Assembly: GCF_964199755.1 (NCBI RefSeq)
Contig: NC_133910.1
Coordinates: 11,230,711-11,294,710, forward strand
Reading direction: 5' to 3'
Length of the DNA stretch: 64,000 nucleotides
From: Larus michahellis
Taxonomy: Eukaryota > Chordata > Aves > Charadriiformes > Laridae
Shown here: piece by piece, positions 13,901 through 28,872 of the stretch
Layout of the letters: each line of letters starts with the position of its first letter
Position numbering within the stretch: the first letter of the stretch is position 1
Translations under genes and position numbers: made by a program
The notes under the pieces: model-generated
Told to the model about the DNA's origin: nothing
What the model saw: only the letters and a program-made list of their open reading frames with translations
Database searches by the model: none

Positions 13901-16900
13901 CATTGGACCCAGCACAAACTCCCTTCCCGGCAGGTCCAGATGTATCTTTGTCCAAATACTGTGACCTAAACTGCAACAAATGTAGCCAGCCTTTCCGTCA
14001 AGAAAGGCTTAATTTATTGTGAGCAAAGAACAACAAATCATAGGCTTTCAGATTTATGGCCCCCAGGATCTGAATTGACCGTACAGCAAAGCAGCCTTTC
14101 CAGCACTCTATTCATTTCTTTAATAAAGTTGAAAATGTAAAATATGCATGCATGCAAGAGCCACCCGATCTGAATTTTATGTAAAGTGCACAATAAGTTT
14201 ATGGATGGTAGTAACATATGACTCCTTGTAATTTCATTATGTAAAAAGACACAGTTGGGATCTCTTAGACCCCTATTTAAACATTTATGAATTAAGTAAT
14301 AGAATGTATGCAAGACTGGGATTGGAGAACAACATTTTCCAACAGGCAGAATTGATGGGGAAGGGGGTTCGGTATTTTATGAGGCTGTAACAATCTCTTT
14401 GTTGCCCAATTAGGAGAGAGACACTGACAGGAAGTGAGAAAAAACACTAAAGGAAAACAGGAGTCTGTCAAGATGCAAAGAAAGCAAAACTTCGAGCGAA
14501 TTTAGGACCCTGGAACAAACCCGGCCAGTTCTAGGGTGAGATCTGGGTGCAAACTCCAGGACTTACATCTGTCACCCTAATGGCAGCAGAACAGGTTCTT
14601 GCTTTCACTGGATTGTTATTAGCATGGCACCAGAGTCTCCCAGTAAGCACCAGAGCCCTGTCTAACCACCAACCAAACAGGCAGCACCAGAGAGCTGAAA
14701 ACTGATGAAGTGGAAAGACTTACATGGATAATACAAATTTATCTCAGAAAGTCACTGTGTGAACCCTTCCATGGCCTTTCCCAGCAGAAGTTTAAGGACG
14801 CTCTCAGGCATTTCCAGCTATCTCCACTCAAACTGCACCCCGTTTACAGGATCCTGAGACCAGTGATGGTACCCAACAGCTGCAGGTGGGCCCCTGGAGC
14901 TCCAGCCTGGGAATTCAGAGCACCTAATGTTACTACAGCAGCTGTATGCATATACTATGGATAAGCTTTTGCTATGTCTTATTGGACTGAAAAAAAGTAA
15001 ATGTGTTCATGCCCTGGGTCTGTTCCTCCCATCACAACCCCCAAAAGATCTTGGGTTTAATTTCATTAAGCACCCGTCAACTTTCTTTGTAGACTAGTTT
15101 GGTCACAGTGGCAGTATAACCAAGGAAGGAAAAGGCTCAAGTAAATTTTGGTTTTATGATGGTATGCATGGGACATTTCATGCCCTGAGTTAAGTAAACT
15201 CACTCCTATTTGGGCGATACCTTTTTGTCAATAGGAATGCCATTATTTAGACTATCACAATCAATAAATTGGATTTTGCTTTTGCAAGTGAAAGGGCTGT
15301 TATTTTTCATACAGTTTGTCAATAGGCTCTAGGTTATGAGATATATGAAAGATATTCTACACAGGCCAGAGAGTTATGAGCTCTCAGGCAGATGAATTAT
15401 TTAAGTTCTTTTTGCTTCTATAAAGAATAAATACAGAGATGGCCAAAACGGATGCCATAAATTGTGGTTTTGATGTAGGATTTCCATCTTTTCTTGTCTG
15501 TTCTAAAAAGCCTGGGTTCTTTGTACTGAAAATCCTTTTACCATTTACATCCATGCAGGGAAAGACATTATTATACACTGAAATAGTACCCCATGAACGG
15601 GACTTGCAGGTGAAGACTTACTACACATGAGAACCGAGAAGCAAGAGTGTACAGTTCTGGCTGGAAGCTGGAGGGAAAGATGTCATCTTCCCAGGGTGAA
15701 GCCTTTTCTTGTCCAGGAAGGGTGGCTTGCAAACCAGCATAAAGATGCTGCTCTCTACGGAGAAGTAAGAAGCACTGTGTCCTAACAAAGAGCTCTGGCA
15801 GCCATCCTCCAGGACATCGTGCTGGATGATCAGGAGCAATGCTGCTTCCCAGGACAGTTCTGGCCCCTGGTGTGGAGCCCAAGGAAGGCCTCAGCTCACC
15901 AACACCAACCTGGCCCAAGCTGTTGGGTCATCCAGGGAACTGCAGCCGCTGAAGATGTTTCCTTCCCTCCCTCTTGCTCTCTCCAGAAAGTCTCACAGCT
16001 CCAGTCCCCCGTCTGTCACGGTCAAGGAAGAGGCAAAAGGGCAGTTTACCTTCCATTCTTTTTGTGACAGCTCCCCCTGTCATTCCTGCCACAGTCTCAC
16101 AGTTACCTGTCCCCATGAGCTATTGTAAAGAAACCTCAAAGGAAACTAATTCATTGCGAATAGAAACGAGTTATTTGAGAGTACAAAAAAACCTGTGTAG
16201 TCTGGACAGAGAGTTCTTATGTTCCCATGGTTTGAAGTCTGTCTTGCAACCTGCCCCTTCTCTTTGGCTTCAGTAATTCTCCCTATCCCCCACATGCACC
16301 AATTCAGCAGAGTTTTCTGCCCTACCACTCCACTCTGACATGATCCATTATTCAATCTTAATGTGCTCCATATACCTCATCAGCACATTTAATTTTTTTT
16401 TTTCCATTTACAAGTGGGCTCAGAAGAGCCAGGTCAGAGAATGGGGCCTCTCTGTTGCCCGATGCTGCAGGGATGTTTAAACAGAAGAGGAATTCTTGCA
16501 TCCAGTCTCATATATTAGGATATTGCTTCCTTTCCCCCACCAGCAAGCCCTTGAAGCACTCTAAGACAGCCTGCTCTGCCCTTGCCATTTCCTTACCCAA
16601 TCCACTCTAGTTAAATACCTTTTTCATAAGGAGTTTTAAATTATAAGTCTAAATGAGGCCAATAAATTATACTTCATAAAATCCTGTGCACATCATTTTC
16701 TCGCAGAAAAGGCTCCAAAGAAATATTTTCCATGCCACCACCTATGTTCCCATCCCTTTGCAATATAACATTTATTCTAATATTAAAATGGCAGCTGCTC
16801 TATAAATTGTGAATCATTAGCACTCTTCATTGATTTTTCCCTTGCAGCCTGCAACCCTGGGCAGCCTCTGCGTGTGAATATCAGTCTATTGGATTGAGAT

Positions 16901-18359
16901 TCATATCCTATTTGAGGGTCAAAGACCGAGACCTCATGAGCTTGAACTTCTATCAGCCTAAAGCTGATCAATACCTGGAGATATATTTGATCCTGGCTGC
17001 TAGCACAGATTAAGTGGCCATAAATACAATCAAAAATGTGAGGCTGCTGGGATAAGTGGCTGGGGAATGGGAGCACAACCGCACACATGCCGGCTCCAGT
17101 GGGCTTCCTGGGAGCAGGGACCCGCCTGCAGGTCCTTCCTCAGCCCAAGGTTGGGTCCTGCGCTTTTGGGGAGGGGGCTGCAGGCTCAGCCTGGCACACA
17201 GCACTGCTGATGGAGGAGGAAAGGAGGTTATGTAGCTTCAGGGTCCTCAAAGACAAGATGTCACAGTGTTTTCCAAGATTGGTGGTCAGGGTTGGACATG
17301 GGACACCAAGTTCCCACACAGTCCAGACCCATGGTATCCCAGGGGCGAGGGGGACTGCTCCCAGCACATATCAGAGACAGCTGTGCAACCACCACTGCAT
17401 TCAGCTTGGCTTAGGCAGCACAGGAGGGCACACCACAAGGATTAATTGGAAAACATCCAACAGACAAAATAAGTTCCTCTTTTTCTGTCTTCCCTCTCAC
17501 CCTCCTCCTCCATCTCCAACTGAAACTTTAAAAATATGATTAAAATGACCTGTTAAAGAGGAGAGACTCATTCCATTTGAGTATATTAATGGTGATTCTG
17601 TGCTGGCTGAGGAAGAAAAAAATCCATAATCATAAGCCTTATTTAAGAACAATATCCTTCGAGGGCTTTTTGTTTTCCCCTTTAGATAATGTGAAGCCTT
17701 GAAAAATAGACATAGAAACAGAACGAAATAGAGACACTGTGCTGCACTGCTACAGAGACCACGGCACTCAGGGAAATTACCTTCCTATTTTTAGGCATGT
17801 TTACAACATGCCTATTTGCGGTATTACCTTTGATACTAAACTCTAATTTAGAATGATTCTTTTAAATGCTTGGGAGATCCAGAATGGAAATAATTAGATA
17901 TGGCATGAAGTCAACGGGGCTCTTTGAAAAAGCAAGGGACTAACTCTGCATGGAGTGGTTGTAAGAGGGGATGTAGGATGTAATGTGTGTCTCGACAAGC
18001 AACAAAGGGCATAAGCCATCCCTCGCCGCGTGGGGAGGGACCCATTGTGCAGGCAGACATGCTGGGGCTGGGGCATCTGTGGGGTGCAGCCTCCACCAGC
18101 ACCTCCTCAGCTGACTTCAGGGGAGAAACCACTCTCCAGCCACAGTCAAATGCAAGCCAGTGTTTATGTTTACATGCCTTCGTGTCCTTGTGATGTCCTT
18201 GTGGGAAGAGACTTCATTATCATAAAGAATATGTTTTTATTCCACTACATAAGTACTACTTATTATAGTCTCATATATTTTCTGACACAACCAAGGGGTC
18301 TTTATTGTTGTACATCAAGGTCACTGACAAGTAATATATTCAATCTATTAAGTTATTAG
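7961..18359. other. Noncoding region, no gene recognised
   Basis: Unique DNA of mixed composition with an 18-T run at 11,990-12,007. No frame shows a recognisable protein and no exon of a known gene was identified. No intact transposon was seen. Confidence 0.55.
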
Positions 18360-18790
18360 GGAGATAAATAATTTGGATGCAAGCTGAACTCTGAACTTTT
18401 ACCTTTTCCCCTGACAGACGGGTAGTTTCTTGGCGTTCATACTAATCTCGCCTGTGCTTGAATAGTAATTCCATTAGGGTTATGACTGCAGCTGTACATA
18501 TGCAATGACCTCAAATACAATTTCTTTATGGAGATGGGCAATAGGAATATTAAAATTTTAAGCCAAAGAGGATGTAATGTAACTTTACATTATTTATTGT
18601 AGACACAAATCCTTTATAATATTAAAGGATAAAGAATTAATAAAAGAAAGATCCCATAAACAATCCATAAAGTCAGATGTAGTTCTTGATTTAATGCAAT
18701 TGCTTTTTAGTGTCTTCTGGTTATAGACTTGCACCTCATTAAAAGAAATGTAGTCAAGAATCAAGAGTGTCATGACTAACTTGATGGTCC
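18360..18790. promoter_or_regulatory. Candidate conserved noncoding element (AT-rich)
   Basis: Unique AT-rich sequence with many homeodomain- and POU-like words, for example AGTAATTCCATTAGGG near 18,466, CATATGCAATGACC near 18,497, AGAATTAATAAAAG near 18,632 and TTTAATGCAATTGC near 18,691. No repeat or coding character. Regulatory function is suggested only by texture and by position in the LHX3 gene desert. Confidence 0.25.
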
Positions 18791-21739
18791 CTGGGTGTTT
18801 TTGAAAGTAGATTTTCTACCCTCTGGTTTCGCTCCTACACAGAAATATCCACTCCTCAGCATGTTTGTGACTAATCTGAATTCAGATGTTATTACAGTTA
18901 ATTAATCCCTGAAACTGGGACCTCTGTACCTGCTAAGCAAGGGGTCACTCACTGCAGGGCCTCAGAGCGGGCCCATGCGAGCCACGTCCTCGCACTCTCA
19001 GGAGATCTTGGCATAGGCTGTAGCCCAGCAGTGCCTCGGGGGGAAACTCTAGTATTTGGGAGTTGTTTTTTCCCCGTCCTAATATTCTACTAAATAGTTT
19101 TCATTCCTGATAAACTTAGCTGCAGAAACTGTGTGCCTTTGAAATTGTAATATGCAAATGTCACATGCTGAATTTTTGGAAAGGATGCGTTTGGAGCATC
19201 ATCCCTGAACACTGTAACAAGGAGGCTACTCCCACATCCACACCAAACACTCTCTGGGATGCGGAGGGAGAAGCCGATCACCCTCCCAACGCCCCCCAGC
19301 TCAGCCACGGGTATCGCAAAGGCCAGATGAGAATATGGAGTGCCAGATGCCCTCACCTAGGAAAAAAACCCACCACACAGCCAAAATTGGCACCAGAAAG
19401 TAAACCCATGCCAGGCTGAGCCACTGGGGTGGGGCTGGCGAGGACAGGTGCAGGACACCGGTGTCCGGGGAGCACAGACCATGGCTCCACAGGCCGGGGG
19501 GAGCAGAGGAGTGCGGGCACTGTGGGACACACAGCTGCAGCAGCACCAGCCATCCTGCATGGCTCTGTCCCTGCTGTCCCCCCACATGCCTTGGTCTGTC
19601 ACGGGGTGGCTGGCCAGCTTCTGGGCCAGGCTGTGAACACCAGTTGCACTCAACAGCTTTAAACTGGGGTTTCTGTCTCTCTAGGGTAGAGGCACTCTCA
19701 TCGCCCAAACATCTTTCTCGGGGCTGATGTCACATTGCTCGTGATCCTGGTGTCAAGAATGTAAACTATGCCAAAAATCACATCATATATTTAACAGGTG
19801 TTGACAACCAACATGTTAAAGTAGTTTTCATGTCAATTCTTTCTAATTTAGACTTATGATGTCAAGAGAATGTTTTCAGCAAGGTTTACATCGGTAGTCT
19901 AAATAATTAACTAAACTTTGGAATGAGCTTTTCTCTAATGAGAACAGAATGAAAGTAGGAGAAAAAAAAGCAGTCAGACTTTCCTACCATGACTATTAAT
20001 TTTCCTATTGCAAATACCAGTATATTCAAAAATCTCCTTGTTTTAACTAATAGAATACTTAGTTTAATGAAAAAAGGAATTTGAATAGTGAAAGCTACCT
20101 TACCTCATTAAATTCTAAAGCCCCCAGAAGCTGTCAGTAACTGTCACCTTTTGCTGGAAATCCCCAAAAATCCTATTGCAAGAATGTTTCAATGGAAATT
20201 TTACATCCATGTTTCTAAGAAAGCAAGCTTGCTGCTCCTTACATTCCTACAGCAGTTTTCATCTGCCTCACTTATTTTTTGGAGGAGAAAGCAGAAACCT
20301 TTACCTGCCTGAAAGGTGCAGAGCAGCCCAATTGGCAAACAGGAGCATTACGATTTTATCCCCAGATTTTCTTCAGCCCCCAATCTACCTGGTGCCAAAG
20401 CACCTGTGTGAGCCACAGCCTGCAGGACCACAAGGCAGGTAAAAACTCTATTTTCTCCTTCACATCCTCAAGATGCTGACAGGAATGTGGGTCAGCAGAG
20501 CAGTCAGTCAGCCCAGTTTTACACCTTCTGAAGTGCCCTGCTCTATCAGGGAATTTGGGAATGGGGGCGAAGCATCCTCAGCACCATTCAGAGGAAGCTT
20601 TGGGTGCAGCTGCGAGGTCAGGCAGACCACTGGTGAGCGAGAAGCCCTTCCATGAGCACAGACAGTAAAACACACATTCCTCTTTCAGGATATTTTCACA
20701 GCACTCCAACCTGGCTGCAAAGGGCCATTCCCAGGCATGAGAACAGCAGGTGGTTTTACTTGGACTTTAACACTTCCATGGGACTTCCAACAAGGGGAAA
20801 GCCAGGGAAAAGGAACAGTTTTGTGTTTTTTTTTTTTTTTTAAACAAGGGGATGACACCCTGGGCATGGCCCAGCTGGCAGACACCAGATGGGGGTGACT
20901 GGGGGTGGGTCTGTCACCCCACACCAGACCAGAGGCTTCCCCAGCCTGGGCACACAGCCGCAAAACAGCCAAAGCCACAAATCTGAGAAACTCGGGAGCT
21001 AGCGAGGATCCCAGCTGCAGTCTCATTCACATAATCCTGAGCAACATTACTAGACAGTCACATGTTGATAGGATTCACGTACTTGGTACTGTAACATGTG
21101 ACAAGAAAATAGCTATGATTATTATTACCTTTTATTCTGTACTTTGGCATTGCAGTTTGTTTTTTACATGAGAAAGACTGTTCTAATTACCTCCTGGGCT
21201 TTTTAGAACTACCACTGTTAACTAACCTGGTTTATTTTCCTCTCCCAAGAGCTAGCTGTGCTGATCCTGCCTCTAATCATCAAGGGTGATGTTTTATTCC
21301 TACCGCTGAATACAGAAGTCAAACCCATCTGTGGTGTAAAGCTACCGCAGCCAGAGTTCAAGCACTTCTTTTCACATTCTCCCTTCTTGCTTCTTTTTTT
21401 CCTCCCCCTCATTTATCATCCCCTGCCCACACCCTTTCACCACTCCTCAGTGTCTTCTTCTGACTAGGGAATTGCTCGGGGGCTCAGAGGGCTCAGCTGT
21501 CCTGGGGGAGGCCTGGGCACAAACCAGCCCCCGGTGCCCAGCTCATACGGACTTGCAAAGGCCTCCCTCAGCCCCAGGGAAGTGGGAGCTTTGCCCATAG
21601 ACAATGTTTATGAATGTTTTCAGACTATACGGGCCAATAAATTAGCTTGATTCAAGTTTCAGGTTTTTCTCACTTTTCCTTTTTTTTTTTTTGGCAGTGC
21701 CTGTTGGGCATTTGGGCTGGTCCAGCTCTGCTGTTACAA
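18791..21739. other. Noncoding region, no gene recognised
   Basis: Unique DNA with a 16-T run at 20,826-20,841. The short GC-richer frames at 19.3-19.7 kb have no recognisable domain. Nothing else stands out. Confidence 0.55.
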
Positions 21740-21990
21740 ACACTAGCTTTTGTATTGCAATAAACCATGAGCAAAATTCACTTAACATTACACTACCACT
21801 TTTAAATCAGATGTCCCACATACACAATTGATTGAGATTTAATTAGAACTACTGCTCCATGAAATAATTACCCATTGATTATTAGGGGCATTTACTGAAG
21901 ATGAATCATACCTGGTATATTACACAGCTCAATCCTCCTCTGGCATGCCTTAAATAGTTAATTGGTGATTACTGAACTTGCAAAAAAGAG
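21740..21990. promoter_or_regulatory. Candidate conserved noncoding element (homeodomain-site rich)
   Basis: About 250 nt of unique sequence with clustered TAAT/ATTA and TTGATT cores: ACAATTGATTGAGATTTAAT near 21,824, GAAATAATTACCCATTGATT near 21,860, and AGTTAATTGGTGATTACTGA near 21,956. Palindromic AAT-ATT spacing suits homeodomain dimers. No experimental support. Confidence 0.3.
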
Positions 21991-24900
21991 TGATTAAGTA
22001 GTGGGACTGCAGTGAAGCTGCTCAGTATTGCTTGGAAGGGCTGGTGGCCCCATTCTTGAGAGGGGACACAGAGTCAAGCACAGCAAAGAGCTCCAGGACT
22101 CTCCCACAACAGCTGGTCCCTTACCCAAGTCTGCTGTTCAATAAAGCCACATCCCATCAGTGATGGATGGGTCTGTCAGGTGGTCACAAGCCCTAAAGAA
22201 CACCACTGAGTTCTGTGGGCTAGCTGTCTGGATACTCCCCATGTCACCCAGATAGTCCTAGGCCCTTTCAAATGAGCAGTCTTGCCCAAGGAACGGGTCT
22301 CCTCTGGCCAGCATGGGCTGGGGTGTCACTGCAGCATGCCGGGGAGCACAAGCCCTCATTCTATTGAGAGAGGGACACAGGAGGGTTTAGCTTTGCTGTT
22401 GCAAATCAAAAGAATGACATGGATTTGTGGCCTATCATCTTTGACAGCCTCCTTTAAACTGCTTATTTTAAAACAGGATAAACAGAGGATTAATATCCCT
22501 GCAGAACACGGGGAGCCTGGTTCCTCCCAGGGCAAAGGGAAGCGGGAAGCCCCCGCAGCATCTCTCCCCGGCAGCTGGATGAGGATCTCACCTACCTCCT
22601 GCCCTGCTCTGCACCCTAGGAACTGTGTCCCCAGCAGAAGTGAGCTGTGTCCCCCTCAGCCCACATAAAAATATTGTGCCGGCTCAGGATATGCCCCGAT
22701 TCAGTTATAGGAAGGAGTAATACTGAAACTTGACTTTCCTCTGCACTGCTTGAGTTAGCAAGGGGAGAGGTCTGTGTGGTAGACCTGAACATTTTCTTAA
22801 TCATCAAAATAAAATCATTTCAAGGTCAAGTCATATTTCAACACTGAAGAATAGAGTCTTTGCTCCTCCCACCCCCCATGCAAGTTGGATAGAAATGCTC
22901 ATTCAGAACATACTCGCAAGTTAAAGCTGTTGAAAAACACACGGTTTCCCCTCCTCTAAACACAAACACAGATGTATTTGCTAGTGAGCAGCTACACTGA
23001 ACAGGGAAGGGGGATTATTTCATCCAAGTCCCCATGTCACTCAGTCATTTCAGGGCAGATTTTCCATCCAGCACTGCTGGACCCACAGAGCCTGCAGGGT
23101 GGGAGGGTAAGTGAGTAGGGAAGAGCAAGAAGGTCCCTTTCACACTTCTGCAAGACCTTGCTGACTTGAAAATGCCACATTTTCAGCAAAGCAGCAGCAC
23201 ATCTAATAAATCACATCTGTACACTGCTTTATTCAAAGGCACTGACAGTTTAGGATTGACGACACCCAGGGCAACCTAGTGTCAAGCACTCCTAATGAAA
23301 ACTATCCCATTTTGCTCCAGTAGTAGCAGCTGCCAACAGACATAATCTACTGGCATATGGAGAAGGCCATGCTAATCCCTGCAAGGTCATTAACAAGAGG
23401 GTGAAAATTACATGCAAAGCACCAGCTGTGGCATCCCCTGCTCCCTCACACTTGATGTTGCAGGGGGAACAGAGGTGAAAAATGCGAGTACATCTCAGCA
23501 GGCCAAGCATTTCTATTAAGAGCAGAGCTATTTCCCCCCTTCCCCAAACCAAGGTTCAGAACTGTTGAAATTCTTCCTGTGCAGAGAAGCAGAAAGCCTT
23601 TCACAAGTGTCACCTGTTTTCCTAGTCAGCAGTGACCCGAGGGGAGATTAGCTTCAGGTCAGCATTGCTGCAGGACAGATGGAGCAGACAAGTTAACAAG
23701 GTCTTGGCCCTCCTTGAGATGTCATGAGGGCTGTGCTCTGCCACCGCAGGAGGCAGGTAGCCGTGTCCCCTCTTCCCTGACAGTCTGCCATCGCTGGCAC
23801 TATTGTCCTTTGGGGACAGATGGGGGGCTTTCCCTCATTGGATGCCAAGAGCATCTTTACACCCTTCTTTCCAAGCATTTTTCTTTAGGCCACACTGACA
23901 AGCCTGAACCTTCATTTTTAACAGCTAACCCTTATTTCCATGGTCCCTGCTGGTTCACTCTCCTCAGATCGGGGGCCTCATCTTCTGTGTCCATGCAGTG
24001 TTTTGCACTTGTATTGATGCTTGGCAGGTAACAGGTACCAAAACCCACAAGAGATCTTTCATGTCCTAGCTGACTGGGACACCAGACACGCAGCTGAACT
24101 CCAGCTCTGTGCTGCTCCTTTGGACTGGCTCTTGTACATGTACAGACTTTCTGCTGCACTACCAGGTTCACAGAGCACAGAGGTCCAAACACTCTCACAG
24201 CAGTGAGGAGCAACACTACATAGGGCTAAGGGGAAATTAAGTCCCCAATTTATACTCCCTCCAACCCTTAATCTGCTGTTAAGGACCCTGTCCCTTCAGG
24301 CTCAGATTCATATGCTTTAACACTTACATGCACATACGAGCTCTGCTTCCATAGTCCCAAATTTACTTCCAAAGAGTATTCTACCCTTATATTTGTGTGG
24401 AAACTCAGGATCTGGTTTTGTCTTCTCATTAAATCATGCAAACACTTTTATAAGCAATAAATCAAAGAGTCTGTTAAAACCCCCCAGCAACAACTACCTA
24501 AAACAAATCTTTTTCAATTTAAATCCCAGGCTGCATAACGATCAATCCCATGAACCCCATGATTGTTAACATTACTTTGGGTAATGTTTAAAAACATTAA
24601 TTTCAAAAAATGTAATAGGAAAAAAGCTCTTTAAATCGGCAAAAAGATAAATGGTCTCCAGCAGCATGACCTTTTTCCATACCACAGTGACATTGAATCA
24701 TTTTAAAGTTATTTACATTTTCATTCTTCCTTGGAAAAACGTTGACAAGGCTTTCACGGGCCATAATGGATACCCAGCAACATCTATGGAAAGTTTAACT
24801 GCATCAAGAGCCCTTCCTCAACGCCTCTTCACTGCTTCACACCAAGTAGCTTTAATTAATGGAGGAGAGGTGACTTCAGAGCCAGCCTTCTCATTAGCAC

Positions 24901-27900
24901 GACTGGCTGATCTGTGGAAGTGACACAGCTCCCCAAAACACAGCTAATGCAACCTGCCGGTTGGGCTTCTTAACCACCAGTGTCTTTCTGCCTCAAGCGT
25001 ATGTGCCTTCAACCCCACTTTTCAAAGAGGGGTTTGACCTCCAGGCTCACGATTGCCATCAGGCTGCAGGTTGGTCTGTGACAGCCGAGAAATACCCGAG
25101 ATAAGTCTTGGCTTTACTTTCCCATCTGCAACCGGAGCATCGTTGTGGCCTACACACAACACACGGTGCCCAATGCAGGCAGTGTACATCTTATATCTAA
25201 TATACTTGTAGGCTCAAATAGAGCTACATAGAAGTCTTTTAGAAAAGACACTTGCACACAAGTGTGTTGGGGTAAATAACAAACACGGAGGCTGGAGCAG
25301 TATGTGACACCTGGGGCTCTGCCCTAAGGATTGCTGGTGCAGAGACCTGTGACTTTACAAAGCCATTCCCTGGGGTAAGGTTTGACACCTTCCCTGCACT
25401 AACTCACAGCAGGAGGAGGGATGGCCTTAAATAAAGATAATTCTGGTTTCCCTTCCTCCATCCTCTGCTGAGCATTTGGGTCTTTCTGCCCAGACTAGCA
25501 GAAAGTAAAACATCTGCCATGCTGGAAGCAGGAGGTGACTCCCAAGTGACTGCTGTCCCCACAGACACAGCAAGCCAGGGGCAATGAGGCAAGACTCAGC
25601 CATGGCTCATGAGCCTTCATCAGGCTGCCATTATATACCTGCTGCCAGTTCCACCCCAGGGAGCCCAGTTCCACCCCAGCCCTCCCCCTGCAGGCTGTTG
25701 GGCACAGCAGGGATCACACAACTGCATCAAGGCTCCATGCACTGCAACTTGATCTCTGCTGGGCTTGATATAATATTAATGACAAGCAATGTGCCAACCC
25801 ACAGAGCCACAAAAGTGCTCATATTCCAGCTGTGCTAGGCCTGAAGGAGAAACACAGGCTCACCTTGACTCCAGGGCCATGCCAGGGCATGAAAACCCTG
25901 CGAACACACAAGAGCACAGAAGCTCCTCGCACCCGCGGCCCCAGCTCTCCTGCCATCCTGCTCCTGCCTCCCTGCAGCACCAAGGGTGTACGACAAGGTG
26001 CAGAGGGACCTCACCCAGCACTGCAGCTCTCCCCCAAGCATGGGGGGGCTTCCCACTCACAGGGTGGACATTGAGACACAAGGACATGTCTTATGGCAGC
26101 ACACCACAGCCAGGCCTGATACCAGGCTGCAAAAATCTGAGCTGAGCACTCAGTTATTTCAGTGACTGCTCCTACGGATGCTGCTTCTTGTGGGGCTGCT
26201 CAGGAGCCCCCCACATCATGCTGTGCTCGATCTGAACAGTTAAACCTGCACATAGGACATAACCCACTGCCCTTTATGTTGAAGTGGGAATCAAATATCC
26301 CAGGTGATCAAAGCATGCCCAATTAGTGTTCTTCCAACTTAATGAGATGCTTCAACTAACAAAAGGGAATTTATTTCTGAAAATGATGATTTTCCTGTTG
26401 GCAAGTTTAGTGATAAAAGCTGCACAAATCTGTATTTCAATGGATCTGGGCTACGGCTACATCTCCAGACTGACTCAGTTGGTTACACTTCCCCTGTTGC
26501 TGCGGTATGGCTAATATCAGCATCCCACAATTAACATGCAGCATATTAATCCATGCAAATAAGTGAGCCTGGTCCTTTAGCCCAGAAAAACACTTGGGGG
26601 ACCAATTCTTTATTTCTGAGTGTATGATTAGTACAAATTAAAACCAGAATAAGTTTTAATTTTGCCACATCAGGCAGGTTCATCAAGAGCCAATCCCCAT
26701 ATCCTCCTTATCCCCCAGAGCCAAGTTCCAACAAGAGCATAACAAGGGGATGTTTCAACTAGAATGATTAGGACAGTCCAGGAAAATTAATTTTGAAGTT
26801 CATGGCAGCCTCCTGTCAGAAACAGGCCACAGTGAGGAGGGTATATTCACAAAATGAAAATGAAAAGGCTGCGCTAAGTACTGCTGGTGGCAAGGAACAG
26901 AAGCAGGATCTGGCTCTGCTGCTTCTCAATTGCTCTCATAAAAGCCTCATTTAATATGAAGCCAATTCAACATGATAAACTCAACAACTGGAGCCCAGCT
27001 CCCAAACACGGAGGTCTGCTGTCCAAATCCTCCCTCATTTAGCTAAAGGCTCCCCACGGCTCTGGGTTAGGGCTGTTCAGAGCCATCAGAGCAGTTGCTG
27101 GCCAGAAGGGCCATGTGCTGACCAACATGAGCTGGGTAGCGAGGACTACAAAGGATGTTTAACTTCACTTTCCAAAGAGCATAGTTACAACAAATATCTT
27201 TTTAACACACCTCCCTTCTGCCACCGTGGTCTGCTCAGCACACACAGCCCAGCTTGGCTCCGTCATCCTCAGACAAGCCCATCAGGCACCAGCTGGGCTG
27301 TGGGACCTCCATCCCACCACACCTGAGAAAGCGACGGCCCTGGTGCAGTGATATACAGCATTTAGCCCTTCCTTAGCCAGAAGGGAATGACCATCCCTCC
27401 TCTTCTGCACACACAGACCAAGCTTGGTTTGTCCCTCTCATTCGCCAGGAGCCACCCATCCCCAGCACACCGAGACCCCCCAGAGATGAGGCAGCAGCAG
27501 ACCCAGGGCAGGACTGCTCCAGGAGCAGGAATTTCAGCATCCAGTCTACAGAAGTTTTTTTGAGTTTCAAATTATAATTCACATTTGAGAAAACAAAACA
27601 AATCCCAACAAATCCTAGTCCAACTTGCAGCATGCAGAAGGAGAAGCGGCCACAGCTCAGCATTGTGCAGCCGCACAAAAAGGAGCCAGCAAACAACTCC
27701 ATCCTCTCAAACCCAGGCTGTGTTGAAATAAAGGCTTGTTGTTCATCAAGCTGAGATCATCTTTGTTTTGGGGTTTTTAGTTGCAAAAAGAATGACACGT
27801 TGGGAACCAACCTCCCCATGGGTATAAAGAAACACATACTGCTTAGTCTATGGGACATACAAATACCAGGATAGATCCTGGAGAAGCACCAAGCACCATG

Positions 27901-28269
27901 TTCTGGAGATGACACCATCCCCCCAGCCCATGAATTTGCAACAACTTCCCCCCAGACCAGCCTCACAACTGACCTTCAGCTCAGAGAGAAGGTTCAATCC
28001 CAGGTCCCAAATGTTCAATACAGAGTGACCTCATGGTAGTCAAGGGAAGCCAGGAATCAGCAAGGACACAACCCTGGAAAAGGGGCAGCCAGGAGCCATT
28101 AAATAACTCCCCTCTGGCCTCACCTGCAGAGCCCAGGTGGGACTTGTTGAGGCCAATCCCTCAGTACAGGCAGCTTTGAGTAAATCAGCTGTTTCAAGTG
28201 GAAATAAACCTTCCACCCCAAATCCTGCCCAGCCCTGTGCGGGGTGTTTGTGCGAGGACACAGCCCTGG
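21991..28269. other. Noncoding region, no gene recognised
   Basis: Unique DNA with only short frames. A 15-nt direct repeat, CCAGTTCCACCCCAG, occurs at 25,645-25,659 and 25,665-25,679. No known gene, RNA or transposon was identified. Confidence 0.55.
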
Positions 28270-28600
28270 GGACCCCCTTTCCCTCTGCTGCTTTGCACTC
28301 CTGTTAAATGTCCCTGATTTACACCCCTGTGAGAGAGGGGAGCCTGGCGTCGCGCCCCCTGCGCCTGCCCTTAATAAGTATTCTGATGTGCTATTTCCAT
28401 AGATTGAGAACAACATCCTCCCTCGGAAAAACAGAAGTGATTCCTGAATTAATTTAGATTTCCCGCTGCCTTGTTAGACCAGCTGGATATGGCACGCTTC
28501 ATCTTCTCTGCAAACAGTGCCGCGGTCCCGCTGGGACACTCAGCACTTTATAAACCTGTCAAGCCCTTAAAGCCGGTGACCATGAGGCTTCACAACAAAA
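28270..28600. promoter_or_regulatory. Candidate conserved noncoding element
   Basis: Unique sequence mixing AT cores and CpGs (CCCTTAATAAGTATTC near 28,369, CCTGAATTAATTTAGATTTC near 28,443, CACTTTATAAACCTG near 28,543) without coding potential. The texture resembles deeply conserved developmental elements; this needs cross-species alignment. Confidence 0.25.
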
Positions 28601-28846
28601 CGCGTCGAGGTTTATGGCCACACACGCACACACCAGCCAGCCCCGGAGAGGAGAACCGGCGTGGACGGTTTTGGAAGTGAGGGGATGTTGTTTTGTGCTA
28701 CGGTTTCATTTAAAAGCAAGGAGGGAAAAAAAATGCACTGTGTGATTTATTTTAAAGCTTACGAGCTGCTGCAAGCTGCGATGCTTTGAGAGCATATGTA
28801 TATCCATGGGAAACAGGAGATTGTCTCCAACAGCATTTGCGTTTGT

Positions 28847-28872
28847 CCCTTCCCTCCCTCCCTCCCTCCCTC
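28847..28872. repeat. (CCCT)n microsatellite
   Basis: About six consecutive CCCT units on the plus strand, with one extra T near the start. Confidence 0.85.
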